Assembly: GCA_947497265.1 (NCBI GenBank)
Contig: CANMFP010000005.1
Coordinates: 1-64,000, forward strand
From: an uncultured Isoptericola sp.
GTDB taxonomy: Bacteria; Actinomycetota; Actinomycetes; Actinomycetales; Cellulomonadaceae
DNA length: 64,000 nucleotides
Direction: 5' to 3'
Shown here: positions 46,195 through 56,934 of the stretch, piece by piece
How positions within the stretch are numbered: position 1 is the stretch's first letter
How the letters are laid out: each line of letters begins with the position of its first letter
Position numbers and translations under genes: made by a program
The notes under the pieces: model-generated
Seen by the model: only the letters and a program-made list of their open reading frames with translations
Told to the model about the DNA's origin: nothing
Databases searched by the model: none

Positions 46195-47712
46195 ATGCCC
46201 ACCGCCCCGCTCCCGGGACCCGACAAGGTGCTCGCCTCCGCGGCCGACGCCGTCGCCGACGTCCCCGACGGAGCCTCGCTCGCCGTCGGCGGCTTCGGGC
46301 TCTGCGGCAACCCGATGGCCCTCATCGAGGCGCTGCTCGGCCGCGGCACGCGCGACCTGTGGGTCGTGAGCAACAACTGCGGCGTCGACGACTGGGGCCT
46401 GGGCCTGTTGCTCGGTGCCGACCGGATCCGCCGGATCACGGCCTCCTACGTCGGCGAGAACAAGGAGTTCGCTCGCCGCTACCTCTCCGGCGAGCTGCAG
46501 CTCGAACTCACCCCGCAGGGAACGCTCGCCGAGAAGCTGCGCGCCGGCGGTTCCGGCATCGCCGCCTTCTACACCCGCGCCGGGGTCGGCACCCAGGTGG
46601 CCGACGGCGGCCTCCCGCAACGCTACGACGCCGACGGCGGGGTGGCGGTCGCCTCACCCGCGAAGGAGGTGCGGACCTTCGCTGATCCCGCCGCGCCGGA
46701 CGGCTCCGAGACCGAGTACGTGCTCGAGGAGGCGATCCGCACGGACTTCGCACTGGTGCACGCCGCCAAGGGCGACCGGCACGGCAACCTGGTGTTCCAC
46801 CGGTCGGCCCGCAACTTCGCGCCGCAGGCCGCCATGGCCGGGCGCGTCTGCGTGGCGCAGGTCGAGGAGCTCGTGGAGCCGGGCGAGCTCGACCCGGACG
46901 AGATCCATCTGCCCGGCGTCTACGTGCACCGCGTGGTGCCGGTCGGCACGGAGATCGAGAAGCGGATCGAGAAGCGCACCACCCGTCCCGCCGGGGCGCC
47001 GTCGACCCCGGCAGCGAGCCCCGGCCCGGAGACCGACGCGCCACGCCGCGGCCGGACCCGGGACGAGATGGCGGCACGGGCCGCCGCCGAGCTGACCGAC
47101 GGCTCGTACGTGAACCTCGGCATCGGGATGCCCACGCTGGTGCCGAACCATGTGCCGGACGGCCGCCACCTGGTGCTGCAGTCCGAGAACGGGCTCCTCG
47201 GGGTCGGCCCTTACCCGACCGAGGACGAGGTCGACGCCGACCTCATCAACGCCGGCAAGGAGACCGTGACGCTGCTGCCGGGCGCCTCGGTGTTCGACGC
47301 CGCCACGAGCTTCGGGATGATCCGCGGGGGCAAGATCGACGCCGCCGTCCTCGGCGCGATGCAGGTCTCGGCCACCGGCGACCTCGCCAACTGGATGATC
47401 CCCGGCAAGATGGTCAAGGGCCCCGGCGGCGCGATGGACCTCGTCAACGGTGCGCGGCGGCTGATCGTCCTCATGGATCACACCGCCCGCGACGGATCGC
47501 CCAAGATCCTCGCCGAGTGCACGCTGCCGCTCACCGGACGCGGCGTCGTCGACCGCATCATCACCGACCTGGCCGTCATCGACGTGACCGACGACGGCCT
47601 GCTGCTCCGCGAGCTGGCCCCCGGGGTGACGGCCGACGAGGTCGTCGCCGCCACCGGTGCCCCGCTGCGGATCGACCCCGATCTCGCCCCGTCCCGAAAG
47701 GTTCAGCCATGA
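46195..47712 (+). CDS. Single-chain 3-oxoacid CoA-transferase (SCOT)
   Basis: 505 residues from the ATG at 46195 with CCGGAGG at 7 nt. The ScoA-like half (1-240) has [40 protein letters not shown] and [21 protein letters not shown] Pro/Ala/Ser-rich linker follows (about residues 265-285). The ScoB-like half has [20 protein letters not shown] and the catalytic Glu in LQSENGLLG. It moves CoA from succinyl-CoA to acetoacetate. Many bacteria use two subunits; here both are in one chain, as in mitochondrial OXCT1. It is coupled to the thiolase gene (ATGA). Confidence 0.92.
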   Translation: MPTAPLPGPDKVLASAADAVADVPDGASLAVGGFGLCGNPMALIEALLGRGTRDLWVVSNNCGVDDWGLGLLLGADRIRRITASYVGENKEFARRYLSGELQLELTPQGTLAEKLRAGGSGIAAFYTRAGVGTQVADGGLPQRYDADGGVAVASPAKEVRTFADPAAPDGSETEYVLEEAIRTDFALVHAAKGDRHGNLVFHRSARNFAPQAAMAGRVCVAQVEELVEPGELDPDEIHLPGVYVHRVVPVGTEIEKRIEKRTTRPAGAPSTPAASPGPETDAPRRGRTRDEMAARAAAELTDGSYVNLGIGMPTLVPNHVPDGRHLVLQSENGLLGVGPYPTEDEVDADLINAGKETVTLLPGASVFDAATSFGMIRGGKIDAAVLGAMQVSATGDLANWMIPGKMVKGPGGAMDLVNGARRLIVLMDHTARDGSPKILAECTLPLTGRGVVDRIITDLAVIDVTDDGLLLRELAPGVTADEVVAATGAPLRIDPDLAPSRKVQP

Positions 47713-48929
47713 CCCGCACCACCGAAGCGCGCCCCGACGACGTCGTCGTCGTCTCCGCCGCCCGCACCCCCCAGGGACGCCTGGGCGGCGCGCTCACCGC
47801 GCTGTCCGCCGTCGAGCTCGGCGCGGTGGCCGCACGCTCCGCTCTCGCCTCGGCGGGCGACGTCGCCGGTGACGTCGACGCGGTGATCCTCGGCCAGGTG
47901 CTGCAGGCTGGCGCCGGTCAGAACCCGGCCCGGCAGACCGCCGTCGCCGCCGGGATCGCCATGGACGTCCCCGCCGTGACCGTCAACAAGGTCTGCCTGT
48001 CCGGGCTCACCGCCGTCGTCGACGGGGCGCGCCTGCTGCGCACCGGTGAGGCGTCGGCGGTGCTGGTCGGCGGGCAGGAGTCGATGACCAACGCCCCCCA
48101 CCTGCTGCCTGGCGCGCGGGCCGGGTTCCGCTACGGTGACGCCACCCTGCTCGACGCCGTCGCGCGCGACGGGTTGTCGGACGCGTTCGACGGGCAGGCC
48201 ATGGGCCTGAGCACCGAGCAGCACAACTCCGGTGAGGTGTTCGTCTCGCGCGCCGAGCAGGACGAGATCGCGGCCGCCTCCCACCAGCGGGCGGCCCGCG
48301 CCGTGAAGGACGGGGTGCTCACCGACGAGATCGTGCCGGTCGAGGTACCGCAGCGACGCGGTGAGCCCGTCGTCGTCTCCTCCGACGAGGGGGTGCGCCC
48401 GGACACGACCGCCGACGGCCTCGCCCGGCTGCGGCCCGCCTTCTCCTCCGACGGGACGCTCACCGCGGGCAACTCCTCGCAGATCTCCGACGGCGCGGCG
48501 GCGCTCGTGCTGACCACCCGCGACCGTGCCGAGGCAGCCGGGGTGCCGGTGCTGGCGACGGTGCGCTCGGCCGGCCAGGTCGCCGGGCCGGACACCTCCC
48601 TGCACTCCCAGCCGGCCCGCGCGATCAGCGCGGCGCTGGCCCGCGAGGGCTGGACGCCCCAGGACCTGGACCACGTCGAGATCAACGAGGCCTTCGCCGT
48701 CGTGACGGCCGTGTCGACGCGCGTGCTCGGGATCGACCCCGAGATCGTCAACCCGCACGGCGGCGGCATCTCGCTGGGCCACCCGATCGGGGCGTCCGGT
48801 GCGCGCCTGGCCGTGCACGCAGCGCACCAGCTCGCGCGGGGCCGCGAGGCCGGGCGCGGTGGCTCGCGTGCCGCCGTCGCGCTCTGCGGCGGCGGCGGCC
48901 AGGGCGAGGCGCTGCTCCTCGAGGCCTGA
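47709..48929 (+). CDS. Acetyl-CoA acetyltransferase (thiolase)
   Basis: 406 residues from the ATG at 47709, overlapping the CoA-transferase stop in ATGA. Catalytic residues are seen: the nucleophile Cys in [12 protein letters not shown], the His in [19 protein letters not shown], and the second Cys in [17 protein letters not shown] is also conserved. It cleaves acetoacetyl-CoA to two acetyl-CoA, completing acetoacetate use with the transferase. Cytoplasmic. It ends 12 nt before a long hairpin. Confidence 0.94.
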   Translation: MTRTTEARPDDVVVVSAARTPQGRLGGALTALSAVELGAVAARSALASAGDVAGDVDAVILGQVLQAGAGQNPARQTAVAAGIAMDVPAVTVNKVCLSGLTAVVDGARLLRTGEASAVLVGGQESMTNAPHLLPGARAGFRYGDATLLDAVARDGLSDAFDGQAMGLSTEQHNSGEVFVSRAEQDEIAAASHQRAARAVKDGVLTDEIVPVEVPQRRGEPVVVSSDEGVRPDTTADGLARLRPAFSSDGTLTAGNSSQISDGAAALVLTTRDRAEAAGVPVLATVRSAGQVAGPDTSLHSQPARAISAALAREGWTPQDLDHVEINEAFAVVTAVSTRVLGIDPEIVNPHGGGISLGHPIGASGARLAVHAAHQLARGREAGRGGSRAAVALCGGGGQGEALLLEA

Positions 48930-48941
48930 CCCGCCCCAGAA

Positions 48942-49015
48942 CGTTGTGGGCGCGATTTCTGGCCCGATATGCGCCATATGCGCCCATATCCGGCCCAGAA
49001 ATCGCGCCCACAACG
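48942..49015. terminator. Long hairpin between the convergent thiolase and glutamate dehydrogenase genes
   Basis: Arms of 21 bp are exact (48942-48962 and 48995-49015; begin CGTTGTGGGCGCGATTTCT). The 32-nt loop is itself structured: near-repeats GATATGCGCC, ATATGCGCCC and ATATCCGGCC in tandem, with GATAT/ATATC able to pair. No U-tract. It lies between two stop codons, so it can act in both directions. Same class as the hairpins at 42095 and 58678. Confidence 0.75.
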
Positions 49016-49030
49016 CTCGGGGGGGCTTGT

Positions 49031-52000
49031 TTACCGGACGAGGGAGCGGAGCTGCCGCAGCGCCACCGAGAGGGTGGCGATACCCGGCCGGTCCACGGCG
49101 CGCGCCATGGCCAGCGCGTCCATCGCCCGCAGCGCCGGTGCGCCCCCACCCTCGAGCCACCGCTCGATCCGCTCCGCGGCGTCACCGGAGTCGGTACCGT
49201 CCAGCACCGAGGCCGTCAGCGCGATGGTCACCGCGTAGACGTCGTCGCGCAGCGCGGCGCGGGCCATCGAGTCCCACCGGTCGTCCTGCGCCAGACCGGA
49301 CACGTTGGTGAGCATGTCCCCCACACCGAGCCGGCTCGTCAACGTGAAGTAGGTCCGCGCCACCTGGTCGAGCTCCCAGCCGCGCTGTGACGCCAGCTCG
49401 GCCACGTCGAGCAGCGGCAGCGAACCGAGCAGGCCGGCACCCCGCCGCGCGAGCTCCGGGCCGCAGCCCGCCGCCTCCAGGCTGGCGACCCGCTCCGTGA
49501 AGCGCTCCAGCTCGGCGCCCTGGAGCAGGTCGTCCAGCCGGGCGGCGTAGGAGCGGACGGGATCCGCGTACGCCTCGATCTCCTGACCGACGTCCACCCG
49601 GTCCGACCGGTGCTGCACGAACCACCGCGCCGTCCGGTCGAGCAGCTGACGCAGCTCCAGGTAGAGATCGGTCTGCACACGTGCCGCCACCACGTTGTCG
49701 GTGGCCTCCACGGCAGTGACGAACCCGCGCAGGTCGAGGATCTCCCGGGCCGCGACGAACGCCCGCGCGATCTGCTCCGTCGGCGCGCCGGTCTCGTCCG
49801 CCGCACGGAAGGCGAACGTGATGCCACCCCGGTTCACCATCGAGTTCACCACGGCGTTGACCACGATCTCGCGCCGCAGCGGATGGTCCGCGAGGTCCCC
49901 CGCGTAGCGGTCGCGCACCTCCTGAGGGAAGTACTCGGCCAGCGTGCGGGCGAACCACGGGTCGTCCGCCAGGTCCGTCTCGGTGAGGTCCGCCTTCAGG
50001 GCGAGCTTCGTGTAGGCCACGACCACCGCGAACTCCGGGCGGGTCAGCCCCTGCTGCTGCTCGACGCGCTCGGCGACCTGGACGCCGTCGGGCAGGAACT
50101 CCAGGGAGCGGTCCAGCTCGCCGCGGCCTTCGAGCCACTCCATGAGCCGCTCGTGCACGGGAAGCATCTCGGCGGCGTTGGCCCGCGAGTTGCCCAGCAG
50201 CACGTTCTGCTCGTAGTTGTCGCGGAGCACCTGCTCCGCGACCTCGTCGGTCATGGACTGCAGCAGCTCGTTGCGCTCGTCGATCTCCAGCCGATCGTCC
50301 CGCATCACGTCGCCGAGCAAGATCTTGATGTTCACCTCGTGGTCCGATGTACCGACACCGGCCGAGTTGTCGATCGCGTCGGTGTTGATCTGGACGCCGG
50401 CCAGCGCCGCCTCGACCCGGCCCCGCTGGGAGACGCCGAGGTTGCCGCCCTCCCCCACGACCCGGGCACGCAGTGCGGCACCGTCCACGCGGATCGCGTC
50501 GTTCGCCCGGTCGCCGATCTCGGCGTTCGTCTCGGTGGAAGCCTTGACGTACGTCCCGATGCCGCCGTTCCACAGGAGGTCGACGGGCGCCAGCAGCACG
50601 GCCTTCTTGAGCTCGGCCGGCGTGAGGCTGGTGACGCTCTCGTCGAGACCGAGCACCTCGACCATCTGCGGCGTCACCCGGACGGACTTGGCCGACAGCG
50701 GGAACACGCCGCCACCGGCCGAGATCAGGTCCCGGTCGTAGTCGTCCCACGAGGACCGCGGCAGCTCGAACAGCCGCCGCCGCTCCGCGAAGGAGACCGC
50801 GGCGTCCGGGGCGGGATCCACGAAGACGTGCCGGTGGTCGAACGCGGCCACGAGCCGGATGTGCTCGGAGAGCAGCATGCCGTTGCCGAACACGTCCCCG
50901 GACATGTCCCCCACGCCCACCACCGTGAAGTCCTGCGTCTGGGTGTCGTGACCGAGCTCGCGGAAGTGCCGCTTCACCGACTCCCAGGCGCCACGGGCCG
51001 TGATGCCCATCGCCTTGTGGTCGTAGCCGGCGGACCCGCCGGAGGCGAACGCGTCGTCGAGCCAGAAGCCGTACTCGGCCGAGATCTCGTTCGCGATGTC
51101 GGAGAAGGCCGCCGTGCCCTTGTCCGCGGCGACCACCAGGTACGGGTCGTCCCCGTCGTGACGCACCACCCGGTCCGGCGGCACCACCTCGGTGCCCTCG
51201 CGGTTGTCGGTGATGTCGAGCATCCCCCGGATGAAGGTGCGGTAGGCCGCCTGCCCCTCCGTGAGCCAGGCCGCCCGGTCGCCCGGGTCCGGCAGCTGCT
51301 TGGCGACGAACCCGCCCTTGGACCCCGTCGGGACGATCACGGCGTTCTTGACCATCTGCGCCTTGACCAGGCCGAGCACCTCGGTGCGGAAGTCCTCGCG
51401 CCGGTCGCTCCAGCGCAACCCGCCGCGCGCCACCTTGCCGAACCGCAGGTGCACGCCCTCGACCCGCGGCGAGTACACCCAGATCTCCGCCATCGGGTGC
51501 GGTGGCGGCAGGCCCGGCACGCGTGCGCAGTCGAGCTTCATCGACACCCACGGCTTCGGCTCGCCGTCGGCGTCGCGGGTGTAGAAGTTGGTGCGCCAGA
51601 CGGCGTCGACGACGCCGACGAAGGAGCGCAGGATGCGATCGTGGTCGAGGCTGGCGACGTCGTCCAGGGCGGCCAGCAGCGCGTCGGTCGCCTGCTGCGC
51701 CCGCTCGGCACGGTCGCCCTCGGCCTCCGGGTCGAAGCGCACGGCGAACAGGCGCACCAGGTCGGCGGCCAGCTGCGGGTACGCGATGAGGGCCGCGTCG
51801 ATGTACTCCATCGAGAACGCCGAGCCGGCCTGACGCAGGTACCGCCCGATCGACCGCAGGACGACGATGTCCCGCCACGACAGCCCGGCGCGCAGGACCA
51901 GCGCGTTCAGCGCGTCGCTCTCGGCGGCGCCGGACCACACGGCGCAGAAGGTCGCCTCCAGGGCCGCCGCGGTGGCGTCGTCGCCCCACAGGTCGGGGTC

Positions 52001-53806
52001 GGAGACGGTGAGTCCGAAGTCGGAGATGTGCCGCGTCTCGTCGTTCTGGAGGTTGATCGTGTACGGCCGCTCGTCGATCACGTCCACGCCGAGGTCGGTC
52101 AGCAGCGGCAGCACCTGGGTGAGCCGGTGCTCGCGCAACGAGGCCAGGGTCAGCCGGCGGACGCTCGGGTCGTCCCCCTCCGGCCTGTACAGGTGCACGG
52201 CGATGGGATGGTCCTCGGTGAGCCCGTCGAGACGCGACATGTCGCCGACGGCGGCCCGCGGCGTGACCTGCTCCTTGTAGGCCTCGGGGAAGGCCGAGCC
52301 GTAGCGGCCGAGGATCTCCGCCGCACCCTCCTCGCCGTGGACGTGGTGCAGCTCGTCGACGACGGCCGCCTCCCAGGTGCGGATGGCGTCCTCGAGCCGG
52401 CGCTGCAGCTCCGCCTCGTCCACGGCGGGGATCGCGGCGTCCCGCGGGACGCGCACGACGAAGTGGAGCTGGGCGAGCGGCGAGTCGTCCACCCGCGTCG
52501 TGTGCTCGACCCGCTCCGCGTCGAACGCCTCGCGCAGCAGCGCCTCGACGCGCAGGCGCACCGTGGTGTTGTAGCGGTCCCGCGGGAGATACACCAGGGC
52601 CGAGACGAACCTCCCGAACTCGTCGGTCCGCAGGAAGATGCGGGTCCGGCGGCGTTCCCGCAGACGCGTCACCTCGCCGGCGACCTCCGCCAGGTGCTCC
52701 GCCGAGTCCTGGAAGAGCTCGTCGCGCGGGTACTGCTCCAGGGTCTGCAGCAGGTCCTTGCCGGAGTGGGAGGTGGGCGCGAACCCGGAGGCCCGCAGCA
52801 CCGCCTTCACCTTCGGCGCGACGATCGGCAGGGTGAGCACCGACGCGGCGTACGCCGCGGAGGTGAACATCCCGATGATCCGCCGCTCTCCGGTGACGTT
52901 CCCGTCGGCGTCGAAGGTGCGCACGCCGACGTAGTCGAGGTACACGTCGCGGTGGACCGTCGCCCGGGAGTTCGCCTTGGTGATGGTGAGCAGGCGCGGC
53001 TCGCGCGCGGTGCGTCGCGCCTCGGGGCGCAGGTGGACGACGGCGGAGGTCGGCTTGCGCAGGATCCCCAGCCCCGTGTGGGGCAGCGGGCGCAGCACGT
53101 CCTCGCCGTCGAGGGTGTCGAGGGTGTACTCGCGGTAGCCGAGGAACGTGAAGTGGTCCTCGGCCAGCCAGGTGAGGAACTCGATGGTGGGGGCGACCGA
53201 GGCCGGGTCGACCGTCCCCGGCGGCTGCACGCGCAGGTCGGTGCAGATGTCGAGGCAGGCCCGGCGCATCGCGGACCAGTCGTCGACCGACGCGTGCACG
53301 TCCGCGACCACGTCGCGCAACCTGGCGACCAGCGCCTCGCGCTCCTCCTGGCTGGCGATCCGCTCCGTCTCCACGTGGATCCACGACTCGAGACGGCCGC
53401 CGTGGGCGCCGATCTCCAGCAGCTCGCCGTCGTCGTCGCGCCGGACGGCGAGCACCGGGTGCTGCAGCAGGTGGAGCGTGGAGCCGTGCCGGGCGACGGC
53501 CGCGTCGACGGAGTCGACGAGGAACGGCGCGTCGTCGGTGCAGACGTCGACGACGGTGCGGCGCGACGTCCAGCCGTCCTCACGGAGCGTGGGGGTGAAG
53601 ACCTGCACGAGCGTCTGGCCGGGCTCACGGCGCGACACGAGCTGGACCGTCGACACGGCGGCGCCGACGACGTCGCGCGCCTCCCGCTCGCCGAGATCCT
53701 CCGCGGAGTATGCCTCCAGCAGCGTTCGCACATGGCCCTGCAGCTCGGCGGGGAGGCCCTCCACGGCCTCCAGGACCTGCGGGTCGGAGACAGCGACGTC
53801 GGTCAT
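49031..53806 (-). CDS. Large NAD-dependent glutamate dehydrogenase (180-kDa class)
   Basis: 1591 residues from the ATG at 53806 (MTDVAVSDPQVLEAVEGLPA); an in-frame ATG 20 codons upstream is less likely. An N-terminal regulatory ACT-like part of about 700 residues is followed by the catalytic core with WSDRREDFRTEVLGLVKAQM, VPTGSKGGFVAKQLPD (active-site Lys) and GVGDMSGDVFGNGMLLSEHI. It oxidises glutamate to 2-oxoglutarate and ammonia for catabolism. Same direction as the RamB-like gene, 52 nt after it, so they may share a transcript. Confidence 0.94.
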   Translation of the reverse strand: MTDVAVSDPQVLEAVEGLPAELQGHVRTLLEAYSAEDLGEREARDVVGAAVSTVQLVSRREPGQTLVQVFTPTLREDGWTSRRTVVDVCTDDAPFLVDSVDAAVARHGSTLHLLQHPVLAVRRDDDGELLEIGAHGGRLESWIHVETERIASQEEREALVARLRDVVADVHASVDDWSAMRRACLDICTDLRVQPPGTVDPASVAPTIEFLTWLAEDHFTFLGYREYTLDTLDGEDVLRPLPHTGLGILRKPTSAVVHLRPEARRTAREPRLLTITKANSRATVHRDVYLDYVGVRTFDADGNVTGERRIIGMFTSAAYAASVLTLPIVAPKVKAVLRASGFAPTSHSGKDLLQTLEQYPRDELFQDSAEHLAEVAGEVTRLRERRRTRIFLRTDEFGRFVSALVYLPRDRYNTTVRLRVEALLREAFDAERVEHTTRVDDSPLAQLHFVVRVPRDAAIPAVDEAELQRRLEDAIRTWEAAVVDELHHVHGEEGAAEILGRYGSAFPEAYKEQVTPRAAVGDMSRLDGLTEDHPIAVHLYRPEGDDPSVRRLTLASLREHRLTQVLPLLTDLGVDVIDERPYTINLQNDETRHISDFGLTVSDPDLWGDDATAAALEATFCAVWSGAAESDALNALVLRAGLSWRDIVVLRSIGRYLRQAGSAFSMEYIDAALIAYPQLAADLVRLFAVRFDPEAEGDRAERAQQATDALLAALDDVASLDHDRILRSFVGVVDAVWRTNFYTRDADGEPKPWVSMKLDCARVPGLPPPHPMAEIWVYSPRVEGVHLRFGKVARGGLRWSDRREDFRTEVLGLVKAQMVKNAVIVPTGSKGGFVAKQLPDPGDRAAWLTEGQAAYRTFIRGMLDITDNREGTEVVPPDRVVRHDGDDPYLVVAADKGTAAFSDIANEISAEYGFWLDDAFASGGSAGYDHKAMGITARGAWESVKRHFRELGHDTQTQDFTVVGVGDMSGDVFGNGMLLSEHIRLVAAFDHRHVFVDPAPDAAVSFAERRRLFELPRSSWDDYDRDLISAGGGVFPLSAKSVRVTPQMVEVLGLDESVTSLTPAELKKAVLLAPVDLLWNGGIGTYVKASTETNAEIGDRANDAIRVDGAALRARVVGEGGNLGVSQRGRVEAALAGVQINTDAIDNSAGVGTSDHEVNIKILLGDVMRDDRLEIDERNELLQSMTDEVAEQVLRDNYEQNVLLGNSRANAAEMLPVHERLMEWLEGRGELDRSLEFLPDGVQVAERVEQQQGLTRPEFAVVVAYTKLALKADLTETDLADDPWFARTLAEYFPQEVRDRYAGDLADHPLRREIVVNAVVNSMVNRGGITFAFRAADETGAPTEQIARAFVAAREILDLRGFVTAVEATDNVVAARVQTDLYLELRQLLDRTARWFVQHRSDRVDVGQEIEAYADPVRSYAARLDDLLQGAELERFTERVASLEAAGCGPELARRGAGLLGSLPLLDVAELASQRGWELDQVARTYFTLTSRLGVGDMLTNVSGLAQDDRWDSMARAALRDDVYAVTIALTASVLDGTDSGDAAERIERWLEGGGAPALRAMDALAMARAVDRPGIATLSVALRQLRSLVR

Positions 53807-53858
53807 GTACCTCTTCGTTCTACGTCGGGACGTGGACCGTGACCTGGTGGACTCGATG

Positions 53859-55400
53859 CTATCCAAGGGGCCGGGTCACGCCAGGCGAGAGCTCGCCGTC
53901 GTGCTCCGCGGCCGGTGCGTGCCGCTCGAGGAACTCGTAGACCTCGGTGGTGTCGACACCGGGGAACGCGCCGGACGGCATCGCCGCGAGCATCGAGGCG
54001 TGCGGGCGGGCGCTGGGGAGCGCCTGGCCCGCCCACCGTTCGGCCAGGGGCTGCGCCGGCTGGCGGCAGCACGAGTCGTCCGGGCAGCGTGAGGTGGACC
54101 GCGCCGTCGTCTCCCGGCCGAGGAACCACTTGACCTGCGCGTACGGCACGCCCACGCTCACCGAGAACCGGCCGTCCGGCGTGTCCGAGACGCGGGAGGT
54201 GCACCAGTAGGTCCCCGTCGGGGTGTCGGTGTACTGGTAGTACGGGCTGAGCCGGTCCTGGATCCCGAACACGACCCGCGCCGTCCACTGCCGGCACACG
54301 TGCTGGCCCTCCACCGTGCCGAGCGCGTCCGCGGGGAACCGCACGCCGTCGTTCTCGTACGCCTTGTGGATGGCGCCCGACTCGTGGACCTTCATGAAGT
54401 GCACGCCGATGCCGAGGTGGCGCGTGGCGAGGTTGGTGAACCGGTGCGCCGCCGTCTCGTAGGACACGGCGAACGCGTCGCGCAGGTCCTCGATGGAGAT
54501 CGCCCGGGCGTCCTTCGCCTCGCGCAGGTGCTTGACGGCGTCCCGCTCCGGCAGCAGCAGCGCCGCGCACAGGTAGTTGGCCTCGACCCGCTGCCGCAGG
54601 AACTCCGCGTAGTCGCCCGGCTCGGCGTGCTCGAGCACGTGCGAGGCGAGCGCCTGCAGCAGGGCCGACCGCGCGTCCGAGCGGCCCCGGATGCCGTTGC
54701 TCGGCAGGTAGACGCGCCGGTTGCGCCGGTCGATGACCGCACGCGTCGACTGGGGCAGGTCCGGCTCGTAGTGGATCGAGAAGCCCAGGTGCGCGGCGAC
54801 GTCGACCGCGGCCCGCTGCGGCATCGGGCCGCGCGTGTGCCCGACGTCGTCCAGCAGGGAGCGCGCCACGATCTCCAGGTCCGGGAAGTAGTTGTCCTGC
54901 GCGCGCATGTCCGCCCGCAGCTCGGTGTTGGCGCGGCGCGCCTCCTCGGGGGTGAGCGCGCGCTCGCGGTGCAGCCGTTCCAGCTCGGCCTGCAGCGCGA
55001 CGATCGCCTCCAGCGCGTCGCTGGGCAGCGACTTGCCCACCCGCACCGGGCGAACGCCCAGCGCGGAGAAGAGGGGGCCTCTTTGCACTCGCTCCAGCTC
55101 GATCTCGAGTGCGTCGCGGCGCGACGGCGGCTCCGGCGAGAGCAGGTCGTCGACGCTGGTGCCGAGGGCGCGGGCCACCGCCTGCAGGCGGGCGATCGTC
55201 GGTTCGCGCTTGCCGTTCTCCAGCATGGAGACCTGCGACGGTGCACGTGAGATGGCGTCTCCGAGCTCGCCGAGGGTCATCCCCCGGCGCGTCCGCAGGT
55301 GCCGGATGCGCCGGCCGATCGTCAGGGCGTCAGGCTCGGTTCCCGCCGGGAGCGCCGTCGGGGGCGCCGCGCCGGTCCGGTTCGTCGTCGTGATGGCCAT
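53859..55400 (-). CDS. ramB: RamB-like regulator (XRE helix-turn-helix plus IrrE-like and DUF2083-like domains)
   Basis: 513 residues from the ATG at 55400. The helix-turn-helix is at about residues 25-85: TIGRRIRHLRTRRGMTLGEL, GDAISRAPSQVSMLENGKRE. The IrrE/DUF955-like middle has LLQALASHVLEHAEPGDYAE, a degenerate HxxxH without the full HExxH. The C-terminal domain carries a Cys cluster (CRQW, TYWCTSRV, RCPDDSCCRQ). RamB represses acetate and glyoxylate genes in Corynebacterium. Here it is divergent from aceA-aceB, exactly the expected target, and upstream of the glutamate dehydrogenase. Confidence 0.9.
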   Translation of the reverse strand: MAITTTNRTGAAPPTALPAGTEPDALTIGRRIRHLRTRRGMTLGELGDAISRAPSQVSMLENGKREPTIARLQAVARALGTSVDDLLSPEPPSRRDALEIELERVQRGPLFSALGVRPVRVGKSLPSDALEAIVALQAELERLHRERALTPEEARRANTELRADMRAQDNYFPDLEIVARSLLDDVGHTRGPMPQRAAVDVAAHLGFSIHYEPDLPQSTRAVIDRRNRRVYLPSNGIRGRSDARSALLQALASHVLEHAEPGDYAEFLRQRVEANYLCAALLLPERDAVKHLREAKDARAISIEDLRDAFAVSYETAAHRFTNLATRHLGIGVHFMKVHESGAIHKAYENDGVRFPADALGTVEGQHVCRQWTARVVFGIQDRLSPYYQYTDTPTGTYWCTSRVSDTPDGRFSVSVGVPYAQVKWFLGRETTARSTSRCPDDSCCRQPAQPLAERWAGQALPSARPHASMLAAMPSGAFPGVDTTEVYEFLERHAPAAEHDGELSPGVTRPLG

Positions 55401-55421
55401 GGTCCAGCGTGACATGGACCA

Positions 55422-55459
55422 CTGCTTCTGGGAAGCAGAAGAATGCTGATACTTCTTCT
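55422..55459. promoter_or_regulatory. Overlapping inverted repeats in the ramB-aceA intergenic region
   Basis: CTGCTTC-TGG-GAAGCAG (55422-55438, arms 7) and AGAAGAA-N9-TTCTTCT (55437-55459, arms 7) share the sequence GAAGCAGAAGAA. The pair sits 22 nt from the RamB start (minus strand) and about 113 nt from the aceA start. The place fits autoregulation and control of aceA. The motif is not the corynebacterial RamB word as I remember it, so the assignment is by position. Confidence 0.45.
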
Positions 55460-55572
55460 CACGAATCCTGGCCGGAGGGCTTGCGCAGGGCGCAGAGTCG
55501 TTCTCGAGGGCAGGTCGCCGCACACCACGGCACTGCTGCACCACGAAGGCACCACGACCGGAAGGCACGATC

Positions 55573-56907
55573 ATGACCGCGACGCTCGAGACCGGCTCCA
55601 CGAACGGCACCACGACCCGGGAGACCCGCCCGGGCGACCAGGTCACCACCGCGGCGACGCTCGCCGAGCGGTGGGCGACCGACCCGCGCTGGTCCGGCGT
55701 CGTGCGCGACTACTCGGCCGAGGACGTCGTCGCGCTGCGCGGGTCCGTCGCCGAGGAGCACACCCTCGCCCGGCGTGGCTCCGAGGTCCTCTGGGAGCTG
55801 CTGCACAGCGAGGACTACGTCAACGCGCTCGGTGCGCTGACCGGCAACCAGGCCGTGCAGCAGGTCAAGGCCGGCCTCAAGGCGATCTATCTGTCGGGCT
55901 GGCAGGTGGCCGGCGACGCGAACCTGTCCGGGCAGACCTACCCCGACCAGTCGCTCTACCCCGCGAACTCGGTGCCCGCGGTCGTGCGCCGCATCAACAA
56001 CGCACTGCTGCGCGCCGACCAGATCGACGTCGAGGAGAACGGGGCGCCGACGCGCAACTGGCTCGCGCCGATCGTGGCCGACGCCGAGGCAGGGTTCGGC
56101 GGACCGCTCAACGCCTACGAGCTCATGAAGTCGATGATCGCCTCGGGCGCGGCCGGCGTGCACTGGGAGGACCAGCTCGCCTCGGAGAAGAAGTGCGGCC
56201 ACCTCGGCGGCAAGGTGCTCATCCCCACCAAGCAGCACGTGCGGACCCTCAACGCGGCACGCCTCGCGGCCGACGTCTCCGACGTGCCGAGCGTCATCAT
56301 CGCCCGCACCGACGCCGAGGCGGCCACCCTGCTGACCTCCGACGTCGACGAGCGCGACCGGCCCTACCTCACGGGCGGGCGCACCGCCGAGGGCTTCTAC
56401 GAGGTGACCAACGGGATCGAGCCCTGCATCACCCGTGCCCACGCCTACGCCCCGTACGCCGACCTCATCTGGATGGAGACCGGTACCCCGGACCTCGAGC
56501 TCGCCAAGAAGTTCGCGGAGTCCGTCAAGGCCGAGTTCCCCGACCAGATGCTGGCGTACAACTGCTCGCCGTCGTTCAACTGGAAGAAGCACCTCGACGA
56601 CGACACGATCGCGAAGTTCCAGCGCGAGCTCGGGGCGATGGGCTTCAGCTTCCAGTTCATCACCCTGGCGGGCTTCCACGCCCTCAACCACTCCATGTTC
56701 GATCTGGCCCACGGTTACGCCCGTGAGCAGATGACGGCCTACGTGCAGCTGCAGGAGGCCGAGTTCGCCTCCGAGACCCGCGGCTACACCGCCACGAAGC
56801 ACCAGCGAGAGGTGGGCACCGGCTACTTCGACCGCGTGTCCACGGCGCTCAACCCCGACGCCGCCACCCTCGCCCTCGCCGGCTCCACCGAGGCCGCTCA
56901 GTTCTGA
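55573..56907 (+). CDS. aceA: Isocitrate lyase
   Basis: 444 residues from the ATG at 55573, GAAGG 8 nt upstream. It splits isocitrate into succinate and glyoxylate, the first step of the glyoxylate bypass. Active-site KKCGH with the catalytic Cys at about residue 207 ([14 protein letters not shown]). [20 protein letters not shown] and the C-terminal [20 protein letters not shown] are also present. Homotetramer in the cytoplasm. Divergent from ramB, followed 27 nt later by aceB. Confidence 0.96.
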   Translation: MTATLETGSTNGTTTRETRPGDQVTTAATLAERWATDPRWSGVVRDYSAEDVVALRGSVAEEHTLARRGSEVLWELLHSEDYVNALGALTGNQAVQQVKAGLKAIYLSGWQVAGDANLSGQTYPDQSLYPANSVPAVVRRINNALLRADQIDVEENGAPTRNWLAPIVADAEAGFGGPLNAYELMKSMIASGAAGVHWEDQLASEKKCGHLGGKVLIPTKQHVRTLNAARLAADVSDVPSVIIARTDAEAATLLTSDVDERDRPYLTGGRTAEGFYEVTNGIEPCITRAHAYAPYADLIWMETGTPDLELAKKFAESVKAEFPDQMLAYNCSPSFNWKKHLDDDTIAKFQRELGAMGFSFQFITLAGFHALNHSMFDLAHGYAREQMTAYVQLQEAEFASETRGYTATKHQREVGTGYFDRVSTALNPDAATLALAGSTEAAQF

Positions 56908-56934
56908 CTCACCCCGTTCTTCCGGAGGTACACC

